Shown: positions 23,053 through 37,290, counted from the stretch's first letter. The stretch is 64,000 nucleotides of DNA from Inonotus obliquus (GCA_032164295.1 JAJHTX010000002.1:744001-808000); one strand, 5' to 3'. Notes: a model not told the origin generated them from the sequence alone. Made by a program: numbers and translations.

Positions 23053-25613
23053 TCATGGTATATGCTTGATATCGTGGACTAACACTACCCGCGTAGATTC
23101 TCCTGACCATCCTCGATTACTACTCCCACTGACCATAAATCGTCCTGCTCGATCAATAACTGCAAGAAAAATACACAAAAAAATATTCAGCGGGAGAAGA
23201 GCAGAAAAACAAGTAACATGACCCACCCAACTGGGATATAATGCCCCCATGGTGTCCAGGAATGATTTTGAATGGAACTCCAGACCGGCTGCGTGCAACC
23301 CCCTCCCCTTCAGCGGCTTCGCTAGCATTCCACAGCCGGATGTTATCGTTCGATGCACTATATCCATTTCCATTTTGTCAGTATGTCCGACAATTCATTC
23401 CGAACAAATCGTAATGCAATCCATCAGCGCGACGAAGTAAAGGATCACGAAAGAAGCGTAGAAAGAAAATAATTAAAAAGAAAAAGAAATAAAGTACTTT
23501 GTTCTTACTCACACTGCAATGTGCCGCCCATCCGGGAATGCGGCGACGCAGGACACCGCACCGGAGCTCGTGGGGTTTCGGAGGGTCTTGAGCAGCCTCG
23601 GCACTCCATTCACGCTCTGTCCAAACTGCCGCGTGTCCCAAACATCCACAGTGCAATTACGTCGTCCCGCGTACACTTGTCCACCATCCGCAGACCAACA
23701 TGCCTGTATCGTATACAGACCAACGGGATTTCGTGGCGGAACGGAGGATTTAGAAAAAGGTGAAAGAAAGATGTAATTTCTCGTCAATTTTATTCCGTCC
23801 GAAGAGACTTTGCGCAATACGTACCGAAACGCACCATGGAGGTGCTCTGCTCTCCAGTCGACCTACACCCTTCCCTGGCGTGTTCACTCGTCGGTCCCAT
23901 AATACGATAGACCCATCGACTGAAGCGGACATCAACACATCCGGGGAGAATGCGCCATAAGTCGTAGAATCCAATACAGGTGGTCCACGTGGATAGGTTG
24001 CTCCAGAGCCAGAGCCCTTCGCCAAGGACGCGGCAGCGGCTGCATTATTTTCTGCCTTAACCCGCTGTAGCGCGTTAGATGACCTCACTTCGTCCTCTGG
24101 TGGCTCGTCGTCAAACAACGGGTCATACGACGCGTCAGACTTGGCGTCATCGTCGTCGTCGTGCTCGTTCGGGATACCTCCTCGTTCCGGCGGAGGTAAA
24201 ATGGGTCCTAACGGCCGAACCGCGACAACGGCGACTTGAGCTCCTGTTGAAGTGAATTTCCGGACTTGTTGTCCCGTGTTCAGGTCCCATTGCTTTATTT
24301 TGTGTTGACGGGTACGTATCAATGTGGTGAGAAGCATGCAACCATCCCAACCGCAACCAAGGTTGTATCCGTTTATAGAAAGCAGCGGGCGTGAGCAACA
24401 GATAACATAGAAGAGATAGATATGAAATGGCCCCGTGCGTCAAATTCGCCACGACGTTTTATGAAGGAACTGGATGTGAACTCACGTACACGTCGCCATC
24501 CCAGCCCGCACTGAAAAACCCCATCTCGTCGTGTCTCATGGCTAGCGAGGACACGAGGTTGCGATGACCATGCATTGCAGCGATAAACTGCCCCGGTTCA
24601 TGGCGCACGGTGAATAAATTGATATGCCCTTTCTACCCAAGGAAACCACAAAGAATTCATGTCACGACCGTCCACATGAACGCGGGAGTAGAAGAGATAA
24701 GCTAGTCTTCTCCCGCTACACAAGGCATGAATTACTCACTTCCGTCCCGGCTAAAGCCCAGAGCGCGTCCGAGTGCATGGCGAGAGACGTTACAGGCGAG
24801 CGCGTATGGTCCTCTACGACCGTATCAGCGGTACTCGGCACAGCGGGGTTCTCCCACCACATTCTCAATTGCCCAGCTTTCATAGTTCCCTCTACCACCC
24901 CACAATGTGCGCGCTGTGGAGCGGTGAGGAATGTCTTTCCGTTCACGGCGGCGAAGACGTCGTAGTCACGGATGTAGCCATCTTGTGAACCAGTAAGGAG
25001 ATGCGTCATGCACGCTGACGCGGCAAGCGAATGTGTTGGCTCTGGATGCGCAATTGCACAAATGGCTTCAACGGTGTAAGAGCGTGGGTTCTGGATTGCT
25101 GGAAGAAGCTTAGAGCGTCGAGCTTGTGCCGGGGACATGGATCGTTCACGTCGCTGCGGAGATCGTTCTGTGCATCACATTTGGTGAATAATTCCTTCTC
25201 TTGTCAGAGGAGCTGGACCTGCCTCGCATAAGCCGCTGCGGAGGTTCTGCTAGCGGCGGAGGAGGCTGCAAAGCCCCTTGCAGCGGAACGATTTCCTTTT
25301 GAACTGCAGCAATGTCCATAGTTTCATCCTCTTCCTCTTCTTCGTCCTCGGCCTCTCCTTCGGCCTCCATCTCTTCATCCTCCTCTTCACTACCTGTATC
25401 CTATAAAGTAGCACATACCGCGTATTTGAGCAAATAGCGAAGAATGTAGATAGTGAAAATGGGACGCACCTCTCCATGTTCAGTGGCCTCATCCGCATTG
25501 TCGTCCGCGTCAAACAAATCATCCTCGTTCACCTCGTCCGCCTCGCTACTCCGCCCATCGAAGTCAAATGCATCATTGGCTTCAGCATCTTCTTCTGAGT
25601 CACTATGTGCCAT
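23053..25613 (-). CDS. SPT8: SAGA complex subunit Spt8 (WD40)
   Basis: Spt8 is a WD-repeat SAGA subunit that contacts TBP. The start at 25613 gives MAHSDSEEDAEANDAFDFDG, followed by an acidic N-terminus split by an intron (second acidic exon about 25395-25310). A Pro/Arg/Ser linker leads into WD repeats. Family-typical blocks are YTVEAICAIAHPEPTHSLA, LTGSQDGYIRDYDVFAAVNG, KAGQLRMWWENP, a MGFFSAGWDGDVY stretch, KQWDLNTGQQVRKFTSTGAQ, VLMSASVDGSIVLWDRR, YAGRRNCTVDVWDTR, and a C-terminal VIDRAGRFMVSGSSNRGW...VLVHDIKHIP. The order and the large acidic head match yeast Spt8. Several introns interrupt it. It shares a 209 bp divergent promoter with SRP54 and ends 205 bp upstream of the LaeA-like start. 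Confidence 0.92.
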
Positions 25614-25822
25614 CTGAGAGCCCCGTCAGATCTTGGACTAGAAATACAGCATTAATATCATTCAAGTCGTGAGGGTCGGGAGTTCATTCAGTAGAAGGCG
25701 GTGATGGACGCGTTTCGACGCGTGTCGTAGATCCGCTTGCACGTGACATTGGCCTAATAACGCTCAATAATTTCATTTCCACGAGTTGGACACGCATACT
25801 CACCAAGCGGCGAACATTCACT
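25614..25822. promoter_or_regulatory. Divergent SPT8/SRP54 promoter with two ACGCGT boxes
   Basis: Only 209 bp separate the two start codons, so both promoters must share this interval. It contains two ACGCGT hexamers 10 bp apart (25708-25713 and 25718-25723). This is the MCB motif bound by MBF/Swi6-type cell-cycle factors in ascomycete yeasts. A role here is inferred from the motif alone. Confidence 0.45.
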
Positions 25823-27902
<2,080 letters not shown>

Positions 27903-28074
27903 TTCGTCCCTAAAACTCTTGCGGACAAGGTGGCAAATGCTTGTACATGTATTGTAGTCCTTCCAACTAATTTATACAACTGCAATTTCTCTTTGAATAT
28001 CAATGCAAAATATCGAACAATTACACAACATGAGGATCATAGAACATAGCAGGTAGAAACTGATATACGACAAT

Positions 28075-28946
28075 TTACGACTCTTTCTGCGCCTTCGACC
28101 ACTCTTTCTTTTTCACTGACGCTGCAGTCTTATTACCAAACAAGAAAGCAGACGTGTGCTTGTCAGCCCCGGTCTTCTTTGATATACGAGGCGGTCCTTG
28201 GAACAGAATCTTGAATAATAGCAAAAGTATGAGTTACAAGCTTGAATATTTAGTGGATACGTACCACCCAAAGACCCCACAAACCAATGATTCCTGTGAG
28301 TATGAACACACCGAAGGGTAACCCGCCGACAGTTCTCGTATTATACGATATGAGCGATGAAAGTAGACAAGCTCCCGTGAGGGGACCAAGTAATGGGTGA
28401 CCCAACGCATCTCGTCTACGCGACTGATTAGTTTCAAATACATCTTCCGACGGAATCTATTCCCAGGTCACACCATCGAACCAAATAAAGTTTCTCAGCT
28501 TCTTATAAAATACCATGTTGACTTGACTTGAGGAGAAGGGGACTCACGTAGAGAACAAGACAGATAGCGATAGCATAAAGGAAGAAGGAGAAATGTAGTG
28601 CGAGGAATTGTTCAAGTGGTGTTAATGCGCGTTCGCTGAATTCGCTAGACACGGCGAGGAACAGTAGGAAGCGCGGGAAGAGTAGGAGAGTCGACCCTGC
28701 TAGGCTTAGCCTACACAAACAGGCCCAATTCCAAAGCATTGGTAAGGTCATCGAGCAAATGTGCAAGACAAGTAACAGAACTTACAGAGCAGCAGACACC
28801 CATGCCCAAGCAGCGACCGTCCCATCCTTCATTTCGCCAACTAAACCGGCAGTCGATTCCGAATCGTCAGATTGACCAGGAGAGCTCTCGAGCCGTCTGC
28901 GTTTCTCAGCAAGGTCCTCAAGTTCGATATTGATATCTGTGGTCAT
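28075..28946 (-). CDS. Conserved fungal multi-pass membrane protein, unknown function
   Basis: I do not recognise a named family. The start at 28946 gives [20 protein letters not shown] and an acidic, Ser-rich cytosol-like N-terminus. Four hydrophobic segments follow: around [48 protein letters not shown], and [20 protein letters not shown] conserved-looking loop [10 protein letters not shown] lies before [12 protein letters not shown]. The basic C-terminus, [12 protein letters not shown], ends at TAA 28075 and might act as an ER-retention-like lysine tail by inference, although the lysines are not in the exact KKxx position. Three or four short introns are present. It is convergent with SRP54 (172 bp apart). 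Confidence 0.7.
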
Positions 28947-29673
28947 TGTCAAAATTCGAAAGAGGTGTAGTAAGTACAGTACTTCATACGTGGAGGGTAG
29001 GTACATTTAAGGTTGTCAGTGGCTGTGTTCCATCAATCACCCACGTGTATTACGTAATCTCGAATTTGGTACTTCTTACTTTCACAGATATGGTTTTCCA
29101 AATTGTTCAACTACAGATCACCTACATCGTATATGTAGATGGAGAAATGTCGAAAGTTAAGGTCATGATGAGACGATAGATCTTATTCTTCAGACTGGCT
29201 CTGGGATACTCTTGCAGCCCTGACGAGAACTCTACTACTCCTAGGAGTCCTACTCCTTCACGTTATCTTCAATATGCCCTCAAGAAGACGATGTTAGAGC
29301 TTCAAATGTTCGGTGAGACTATGAGACCTTATTGATATTGTGAGCGGTCCGAAGACGAAATTGATGAGTGCTACCTGTCTCCGCTTTTCTAGCGTACGCC
29401 GGTTGCTTGCACCTTTAGTACTTTAGCTATTCTTCCCTGAGTTCGGTGGAGTATGCACTTATCTGCGAGTCAGCTTGCACAATTCCCGTATTATTATTGT
29501 GAAGAGGAAGTAGGGACAGCCTGGCAGAAGAATTATGTTTGTATCCTGATCGGCATGTTTAGATAAGGCATCGGCGGATGGTCGATTCGTGGGATTGTGC
29601 CATTACGCGCATATATTAGACCAGCTATGCCACCCGTCGATACCTTTCTCTTGCCAATTACACATTGCTTACC
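28947..29673. other. Divergent spacer without genes
   Basis: The interval between the membrane-protein gene (-) and the methyltransferase gene (+) must hold both promoters. I see no coding frame, RNA gene or repeat. Confidence 0.5.
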
Positions 29674-30815
29674 ATGTCGTTGGCACAAGTAGCCACGCCC
29701 TCTGAATCGCCAAAGGTTCATCCGACATCTCAAGCTGGTTTTGGTCGAGGCAAAGCCGAGTTATATGATGCGTACGCATAAATATACTTCGTCTACGGTG
29801 GTCGGGAAGATAACGTTATTATGCACTAGAACGAGACCGGCTTTCCAGCCTGAAGTTCTCTCACATATCAGAAAGGCTCTTGCCGGAAAGAACGAACTGA
29901 ATGTGGTTGAGTAGGTTGAGATTTACAAGAGATATCCATGCCACTGCAATAACAAACTTATTGGTGTAGAATTGCAAGTGGGAGCGGGAAATTTACCCGT
30001 GCATTGTTATCTCACCCTGAGTGGAAACAAAGCGTTACAGAGCTAAAGTGCATAGAACCGAATGAAGGCATGCGGGATGTGTTCCAGAAAACAGTGAACG
30101 ACGCAAGGGTTTACCTATCCGAGGGCACGTTTGATAATACAAAGGTGTCGGATGGTTGGGCAGATTTGATTGTCATTGCAACGGTACGTACGCTTATATC
30201 ACATCCTTCGCTTTGTTGTGTGCTGAATCCTTCCAACCTTTGATGTTTGCACTTCGTGTGGAAAAGGCATTCCATTGGTGTTTGGATCTCGAGGCAGCTT
30301 TGAAGGAGTTCTTGAGGATTCTAAGACCTGATGGAGTTGTTTGCCTACTTTGGAATTTGGAAGATTAGTATGTCCCACTTTCGTTGAATGTTTGTTTGGG
30401 TTTCTGCTGTGGCGGGTCTGACCTCAAGGTCCCGGTTTGTAGCACTAACACCGCGTGGGTCCAGCAGTTATATGACATTTGCCTGCCACTACGCGATAGC
30501 ACTCCGAGTGGTGCCTCAGAAATGCTCCGCTGGCGACAGATATTCGAGCTACCCTTATACAAGGCGAACTTCTCTACTCCCGAGCAAACGGTCATACGTT
30601 TCATCGAGAGACGGACTGCAGATAGTATCGTCGCACTTTATCTGACTTGGAGCGGTATTGCGTTACTTCCAGTCGAGCGGAAAGAAGAACTGAAAGAGCA
30701 GATTAGAGCTGTGATAAAGCGTGGAGATGGACTGGTTTGGTTGGATGAGAAAGAGGGCGTTTTTGAAGCGCCTTTCATGACTCCCACTGTGATTTTCCAT
30801 CGCCTTTCAAAGTGA
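29674..30815 (+). CDS. Class I SAM-dependent methyltransferase (type 11)
   Basis: The start ATG 29674 gives MSLAQVATPSESPKVHPTSQ, then a QAGFGRGKAELYDATRP block common to fungal Crg1/trans-aconitate-methyltransferase-like enzymes. Motif I is split by an intron: ...NVVE joins IASGSGKFTRALL. Then come IEPNEGMRDVF (acidic loop binding SAM ribose), VSDGWADLIVIATAFHW (a second intron lies inside) and the post-motif III strand LRPDGVVCLLWNLED. The C-terminal exons include WVQQLYDICLPL, FSTPEQTVIRFIERRT and FEAPFMTPTVIFHRLSK, ending TGA at 30815. The substrate is unknown. The frame near 30365-30450, between LWNLED and the next block, needs one more intron. Confidence 0.85.
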
Positions 30816-30947
30816 CCAATCGAGCGGTGCTGTATCGTAGGAAGTGTCGACCAGGAAATCCCAATCAAGCGCGTTTCCTACGATAATCGCAGTCTGGACT
30901 GATGTGTTAGTTTCGAGATAGTTCATTGAAAGCGAGTCATAGCGCAT
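30807..30947 (-). other. Possible terminal exon of an unknown gene
   Basis: A minus-strand frame MRYDSLSMNYLETN...ALDWDFLVDTSYDTAPLDWSL (46 codons) overlaps the methyltransferase stop codon by nine bases. A second frame just upstream (about 31037-30950) reads CTGSEIYVNGAFHDAW and looks coding. The two could be joined by an intron or a frameshift. No start region is visible to the right, and the product is not recognisable. It may be a gene relic or the tail of a short gene. Confidence 0.25.
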
Positions 30948-31466
30948 GGTAATGTGTGGGTCCAAGCATCGTGGAATGCGCCGTTGACATAAATTTCGGA
31001 GCCAGTGCAAAATACGATGGCATTGACGAGAAAACAAATCTGAGAGGGATGGTACGAACTCACAGTCTTATTAATTGACCAAGTTCAATTGCCGATTCCT
31101 GGCATCAGCTTGTCGTTTCACTAGTTTTAGTGGCGCCCATCCGGCAATGAACTTACCTAGCTGCATTAGTCAATTGCCTAGGATCAATCGCGACCGCGTT
31201 TGAGCTCGATATCCTTAAGTACACACTTTGCGTATTAAAAGCAAAGGCAACATGGCACTTTGCATGCTTGCTCAGAGCACATATCACGTGACAAGCGTCA
31301 TGCATATGAAATTAATTACGCGCGAAAGGTGGACGATGCCCACGCAGTGGCACGCACAATAGGGACTCAGTCCGCGCAGTTCATCTGGTTCTCTCTTGCT
31401 TCTGACTAGATACCTGTACATCCAAGACGCGTCGTCAGCGTCTTGGGGCTTCTTTCTATTGGCGTC

Positions 31467-34400
31467 ATGGCTGCCGGGACCTATAGAGAACCGCGTCCTT
31501 CGACGGAGTCGGGTGAGTACCAGTGAGTCTGAATTCTGAAGTCATTAACGAGCTTCATGGGTATTACAGAAAATTCGCCTTTGTTGCGTGACCCAGAGGC
31601 AGAACATGGAAGTTCCGTCGATGGTGCATCTACAAGACCAAGATACTTCGGAGGCGCAAGCAAATCATTCTCTTCCCATCTGGATGATGTTCTCCAGGAA
31701 CCTCTTACAACTCTGACGAAAATTCTGCTTGTACTTGCGTTGCTTCTATTACTCCTTACATCCGTATTTATCGGTCTGTTTGCTGGCGCGGAGCATAAGT
31801 TGAGTCATGAGCGCGGGACGGAACACCGGCCCCCTGTTACGAGTACGGAGACAAGCACTACATTCGAGACGACTACTAGAACGACCACACTTATTCCGAC
31901 AGGTACTGTCACAGCCCCACCGTCTCCCCCTCCAACGACGACTGCTCCCGTGCCGTTGCCCACCGGAGCGCCTGGTTCGGCGAGTACTCACCAATTTTAT
32001 TATGCCTTTGCATGCTAATAGGGGAGGTATGACAGACTCTGTGTACAACACCAGAATGTGTTGTACTATCCGCTTCCATCATACAGAACCTTGACGAGTC
32101 ACAAGACCCTTGCGAAAACTTCTATGAGTTTGCAAGTAAGCGCCGGTTCATTTTATTCTTGATTATTCCATTAAATATCATTGCGCCCCTTTAGACGGGG
32201 GCTGGCTCGCAAGGCACGAGATTCCAAGCGGCAAAGGCCTGTACGGAACCTTTGACCGGGTTTCGGATGAGAATAAGCGCATTATTCGCAGGATACTAGA
32301 TCCTCCGACAAACACTTCTCTATCCGGCACGATTACCGATGACTATGACGCGGAATCGCTTACAAAGCTTCGTGACTTGTATACGTCATGCATGGACGAA
32401 GAACTCCTGGATGAGCGTGGAGACGTACCGCTGAGAGAAACTGTTCAGGCTGTACGCAACTTGTATCGTTCAGACAATTGGAAGAAGCGAGGACGCAGCG
32501 CGAAAGAGGCCGAGGAGGAAGAGAACCCACAGTATGGACTGACGGCGGCAATTGCTTTCTTGCACTCTCGAGGTATCGAAGGTCTCTTCAATTTCGATAT
32601 CGATGGGGATGTTGGCGTAGACCCAAATCTTATGACGCTCTGGTTCTACCAACCTAATCTTGGCTTGCCCTCCAAGGTGTGTTTCGTTTTTCATGTTCCA
32701 GACAGCTCACCTCATGTGTTTATAGGAGTACTACGGTGAGAAACCAACCGTGAAGCTGTACGAGGATACATTAGCGCGATTTCTGCTCGCTCTTGATGAA
32801 AGTCCGGATGAAGATGCCACAGTCAGAACACAACGCGCCCTCCTACCACAGAAGGAGAAGACAATGAAGTTTTGGCCTCCTTGGCCGTGGCCGCCTTGGG
32901 GAGATGATGACGACGACGACGACGACGGTAACAAAAATATGCCTATGAATAGATCGGGGCATGCACAAGCTCTTGCAAAGAAAGTCGTTGAGTTTGAGAA
33001 ACGGATTGCAAATGCATCGCTTGATTTGTATGTACCCTTAAGTCCACGAAAGTAATCCACTCACGGTTCTTGTACAGAGACATCTTGTTACAAGATCCTA
33101 TTGCTACATACAACCCTGTTTCCTTCACAGAGTTCGAATCTGAACTTCCGCAGATCGACTTCCCGTCATACTTTAGTACATTCACACCGCGCAATTTCCC
33201 TGAACGTATAATTCTCACTTCAACGACCTATGCCTCCAACCTGTCGTCCATCCTTTCTTCTACCGATGCTGACGCCATCGAAGCGTACCTCATCACGCGA
33301 GTTTCTTTGGCGTTAGCTCCTTTCCTGGGACATAACACGGAGGTATGGAAGGCGGATCGTGCCTTGAAGGAGGTGCTACGTGGAATCAAGAAAGGCGCTG
33401 TGCCGGATCGTTCGGAATGGTGCATCCAGCAAGTAGAGGACTCTTTGGGCTTTGCTGCTGGACGATTCTTTGTGCAGCAAGCGTTTGGAGGTGATAGTAA
33501 GGCGAAGGGGACGAAGGTCATTACTGGTAAGTTGGATATGTCTTAGTGCCACTTTGACAAATTCAGGAGTTTGCGTAGATATCATCGAGGCTTTCAAGCA
33601 ATCTCTCAGGAATTTGAAATGGATGGACAAGAAGTCAGCCAAGGCTGCTTCCGAAAAGGTAGCATTCCAAATCGGCGGCTCTCTCCGGATTTTTACTGAG
33701 ACTTGTCGGTGAACACACAGGCTGATGTTATTGACGTCAAAGTCGGCTACCCGTTGTCACCTAATACTGAGTCTTCGCGCTCCATTGCGCTATATTACCG
33801 CGTGGTCATCGTTGATAAGACGGAATTCTTTGAGAGTATCGTCAGTGCACAGTAGGTCACATCCTTCGTATCTGTCATCACTTGTGGAGAAAGTGTGGTG
33901 CTTATTACTCTTGCCTTTCTGTAGGATTAACGAAGTATTCAAGAAATGGCAGACGGTCGGCAGGCAGCGCGACAAACAGGCGTGGCTCATGTATCCGAGT
34001 ATGGTAAACGCGTATTTCAACCCGTCTGGGAATGAGGTTCGTAGCATGCGTTTCCAACTTTCTATAGCTAACATGATATGCTTCCTGTAGATTGTATTTC
34101 CCGCAGGGATCTTGCAACCACCATTTTTCCTGTACAAATGGTGCGTCGAATCTCACCTCGGTTGTGAGAATGTCTTAATGCTGGTAACTGACTTCCACGC
34201 TCTAGGCCAGCGTACCTTCAATATGGTGCCTTCGGAGCGGTCGCAGCACACGAGCTCACAGTGAGTTGCTTTTCTTGGTGCCCCGAAATAACGTACATAC
34301 AAGCTTCTGCGCATTCTATAGCACGCATTTGATTCATCCGGGCGCCTCTACAACCAGCAAGGCAAGCTCGAACAGTGGTGGACGAACGCGACTAGTGAAG

Positions 34401-35147
34401 GGTTCAATGAAATCCAAAATTGTATCTCCGAGCAATATTCGCGTGCGTTTACCCACTCTGCTCCCTAAGCAGATTCGATGCAAACAATTAACGCTCTATA
34501 TGATTGTTAGAATACACGATTGATGACGGGAAGGGAAACAAGATTCATGTCAATGTGAGCGCAAGTTTCCGGAATGTGCTATCTGAGTTTCTAATCGAAC
34601 CTTTTGCAGGGCAATTTGTACGCGTATCTTGCGACATGTTCCCAACTCGATTCACTCAATTTTATTGACAGGACATCCGGAGAGAACATCGGTGACTCAG
34701 GTCTTATACAAGCTTATCGTGCTTGGCGTGGTCAGTTCCATACCGAGCCTTTCCTCGAACAAGGAGGCGTACGCGAGCCGCTTCTTCCCGGTCTGGACTA
34801 TACGCAGGAGCAACTCTTTTTCATTGGATTTGCGCAGATCTGGGCGCAAATGATCAAACCTGCTGCCGCTGTGCGTTTTTCGATCTTCATCTTCTCTTGT
34901 GCAAAGGAGACTAAGTAGGCTCGGGATGTAGGTACAACGAGTGCGTACAGATCCACATTCACCGAATAAGTATCGTGTCGAGGGAACTTTGGCGAACATA
35001 CCTGAGTTTGCTGCTGCGTTCCAGTGCAAGAAGGGTACAAAGGTATGTTCTTTATATCGGAAGGACGACACACCATTCTTACTGCACCGTTTCTCTATTA
35101 CATAGTTAAACCCCCCGAAAGAGAAGAGATGTATTTTGTGGTCATAA
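31467..35147 (+). CDS. M13 family zinc metallopeptidase (neprilysin/ECE-like)
   Basis: This is a type II membrane endopeptidase of the neprilysin family. The start ATG 31467 gives MAAGTYREPRPSTES; the cytosolic tail includes NSPLLRD. One transmembrane helix follows (LTKILLVLALLLLLLTSVFI), then a Thr/Pro-rich stalk and the ectodomain opening DPCENFYEFANGGWL. The peptidase part has NAYFNPSGNEIVFPAGIL, the HExxH zinc site AAHELTHAFDSSG, and the third zinc ligand and partner Asp in GENIGDSGLIQAY. The C-terminal KLNPPEKEKRCILWS matches the family's CxxW ending, with TAA at 35145-35147. About 15 small introns interrupt it. An unusual insertion at about 32865-32945 reads FWPPWPWPPWG followed by eight Asp. 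The usual family VxAHEITHxFD motif is AAHELTHAFD here, with both catalytic His and the Glu kept. Confidence 0.93.
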
Positions 35148-35376
35148 AGTTTTCTAAAGAATATTGATAGGTGAATTGGAGGACTAATGACACTTTGAGA
35201 CTCGCATTAGCTGTCAGTTCATGTTCTGTTCCTGTGATTCATGTTTTTATGTTATCAATGCAAATGTTCGATTCGATTCTGTCTCCTCGATCTGGATCCA
35301 TACATAATTTTACTATCCAATATCCGCGAATTACTACTGAATTCGGTTTCGAGACTGTTGCTTTATTCTGTGAACC

Positions 35377-36287
35377 TTATAAGACACCCTTAGTACTCGG
35401 TATGTCCGTTCCTCCTGTCCTCTGGATGGCCTCGCGAATAGCAAGAGCAAGAGCCTTAAAAGCCGACTCAGCTCTAGAAAACACAGTCAGCATATAAGCA
35501 GCGAACAAAGCAACCTAAAAAAAAAGCATGTATAAATGTATACGTACTTATGATGATCATTCTCCCCACGCAAAACATCGACATGCATTGTGACACCGGC
35601 AGCAACGGCGAAAGAGTGAAATATGTGAGGAAGCATTTCGGTAGAGAGGTCACCGATTTTTTCGCGTTTGAGGTTGAGTTGGGTGACGCAGAAGGGTCGA
35701 CCGGATATGTCTATTACGGCGCGTGAGAGAGCCTGGATGCATAGTTTTATCAGCCAGAGTAAGCAGAGCAAGATTTGAGGAATATAACTGTAAAAAGGTG
35801 CATGGAGAGATACAGACTTCGTCAAGAGGAGCGTATCCTGTGCCATATCGTCTTATCCCGCGTACTTCGCCCAAAGCTTGTTTAAATGCTGTACCTAATG
35901 CAATCGCGCTGTCCTGTGTATTATTTACTTCGTAAGCATCATGTTCTTCCCCTTATACTTGAAGACTGCCAAGGGAGAAGATACTTATCTGCAGTATGAT
36001 GGTCATCTATCCAAAGGTCTCCCTTGCACTTCATCGTAAGACGCATGCCGCCATGTTTCGCCAAGGCATTGTACATCTACAGATATCAATCACAATTCCT
36101 CCAATAAGCACTAAGAGCGAAAGAGCTCGTCTTGTAGGCAGGAACGTACATGGTCAAGGAAGCCAATCCCAGTTGACACTTCAATATTTTGGTCCACGCC
36201 GGAGGAAGGAACCCAGTCAAGGTCAAGAGATACTTCGATTTGAGTTTCGTTTGTCTGTCTGGAAATCTTTGCCGTCCTTGCTGCCAT
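35377..36287 (-). CDS. HIS3: Imidazoleglycerol-phosphate dehydratase
   Basis: This enzyme is the sixth step of histidine synthesis. The start at 36287 ([20 protein letters not shown]) is fixed by an in-frame TAG 12 nt upstream. The first exon runs to [10 protein letters not shown]. Further exons give [20 protein letters not shown] with DDHHTA, the first His/Asp manganese site. Then come [53 protein letters not shown] and [13 protein letters not shown], the second metal-binding HH. The last exon is [16 protein letters not shown]...DIPSTKGVL with TAA at 35377-35379. All motifs needed for activity are present. It is convergent with the M13 gene (229 bp apart). A transposon-like element starts 81 bp upstream of the start codon, so the promoter probably lies partly in mobile DNA. 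Confidence 0.95.
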
Positions 36288-36367
36288 TGCTTTATGGTCC
36301 TATGGCCGAGTGCAACAATTCGGTCAAGATAATGTCACATGTGCGAAGCAGCACACCAATTACGGAT

Positions 36368-37200
36368 TGGGGTCTGGCACGGGCTATGAAATTTCCGTGC
36401 ATTCCCACGGTCCTTGCCGAGTTGTCCCAGTGATCGACGCGCGGATTCATCTGTCTCACCTTTTATTTTGACATTCGATGGCTCATCCTGCCTTCCACAA
36501 CTTTACAAAAAATCTGATAAAATGTCCAAAAATTATTTTTTTCTATTCTGAATAAGATGGTAAGAAAAAATAGAAAAAATGTCCAATAAATTCCAAGATA
36601 CAGCGATTTTTGACACATATACAAGCAACCAAGACACTTCTAAAGAATTTTTTCTTTACAAAATCTTTAATTTCTACGAGGATTCATATATGTGAAAGAA
36701 GTATGATGAGAAAGCATGAATTCATTGAGCTAGGGTGCATATACCCTGCTGAGTCTACAGTAGTTGCTGATATCTCCACCAATAAGTTGCTTTCTCTTGG
36801 AAATTGCTCGCAGGACTATCCTAATATACATAAACATGGTACCCAAGCAGTTTTAAAAGTGTGTTTTGTGTGTTTTTGGAGGAAAATGTGGCCATGTAAA
36901 AAACCCATAAAAAAGATCACGTGATACACAAGCAAATCAGTGATGCATATTCTGACCGAATATCACGTACAATTGACTTAGATTTGGAATAGTAGACATC
37001 TTTTAGTTTTAATATGTCTTTGTAGGTTGGAGAGAGGGGACAATTTGACTGAATTCTGTGAAACCATGTACTCAAGGGATTTGTGTGTGACACGGAAAGT
37101 GGGACACAGAGATCGACACGACTTACTATATTTGGGTAATTTTCGGACTCCGAAGTGAAATTAGTTGTCACGTCGGTTACTAGGGCCGTGCCAGACCCCA
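36368..37200. mobile_element. Second TIR element (MITE-like, hAT-type TSD), 833 bp
   Basis: TGGGGTCTGGCACGG at 36368-36382 is repeated as its exact reverse complement CCGTGCCAGACCCCA at 37186-37200, and the next few bases (GGCTA, GCCCTA) also roughly match. TACGGAT lies directly outside both ends (36361-36367 and 37201-37207); read as 8 bp it has one mismatch. The interior is AT-rich with no transposase frame. It holds a hairpin at 36536-36579 (TTTTTTTCTATT against AATAGAAAAAA), flanked by a repeated AAAATGTCCAA, and an ATCACGTGAT palindrome near 36916. Inverted ends plus a 7-8 bp target duplication fit a non-autonomous hAT-type element. It lies between HIS3 and MSS51. Confidence 0.75.
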
Positions 37201-37290
37201 TACGGATGGTAGGTTTGACTTCGGATCACGCCGATCGCCTCGGGAGGGAGAAGAAGAAATCTATGTAAAATTCCGATTACATAATTAACC

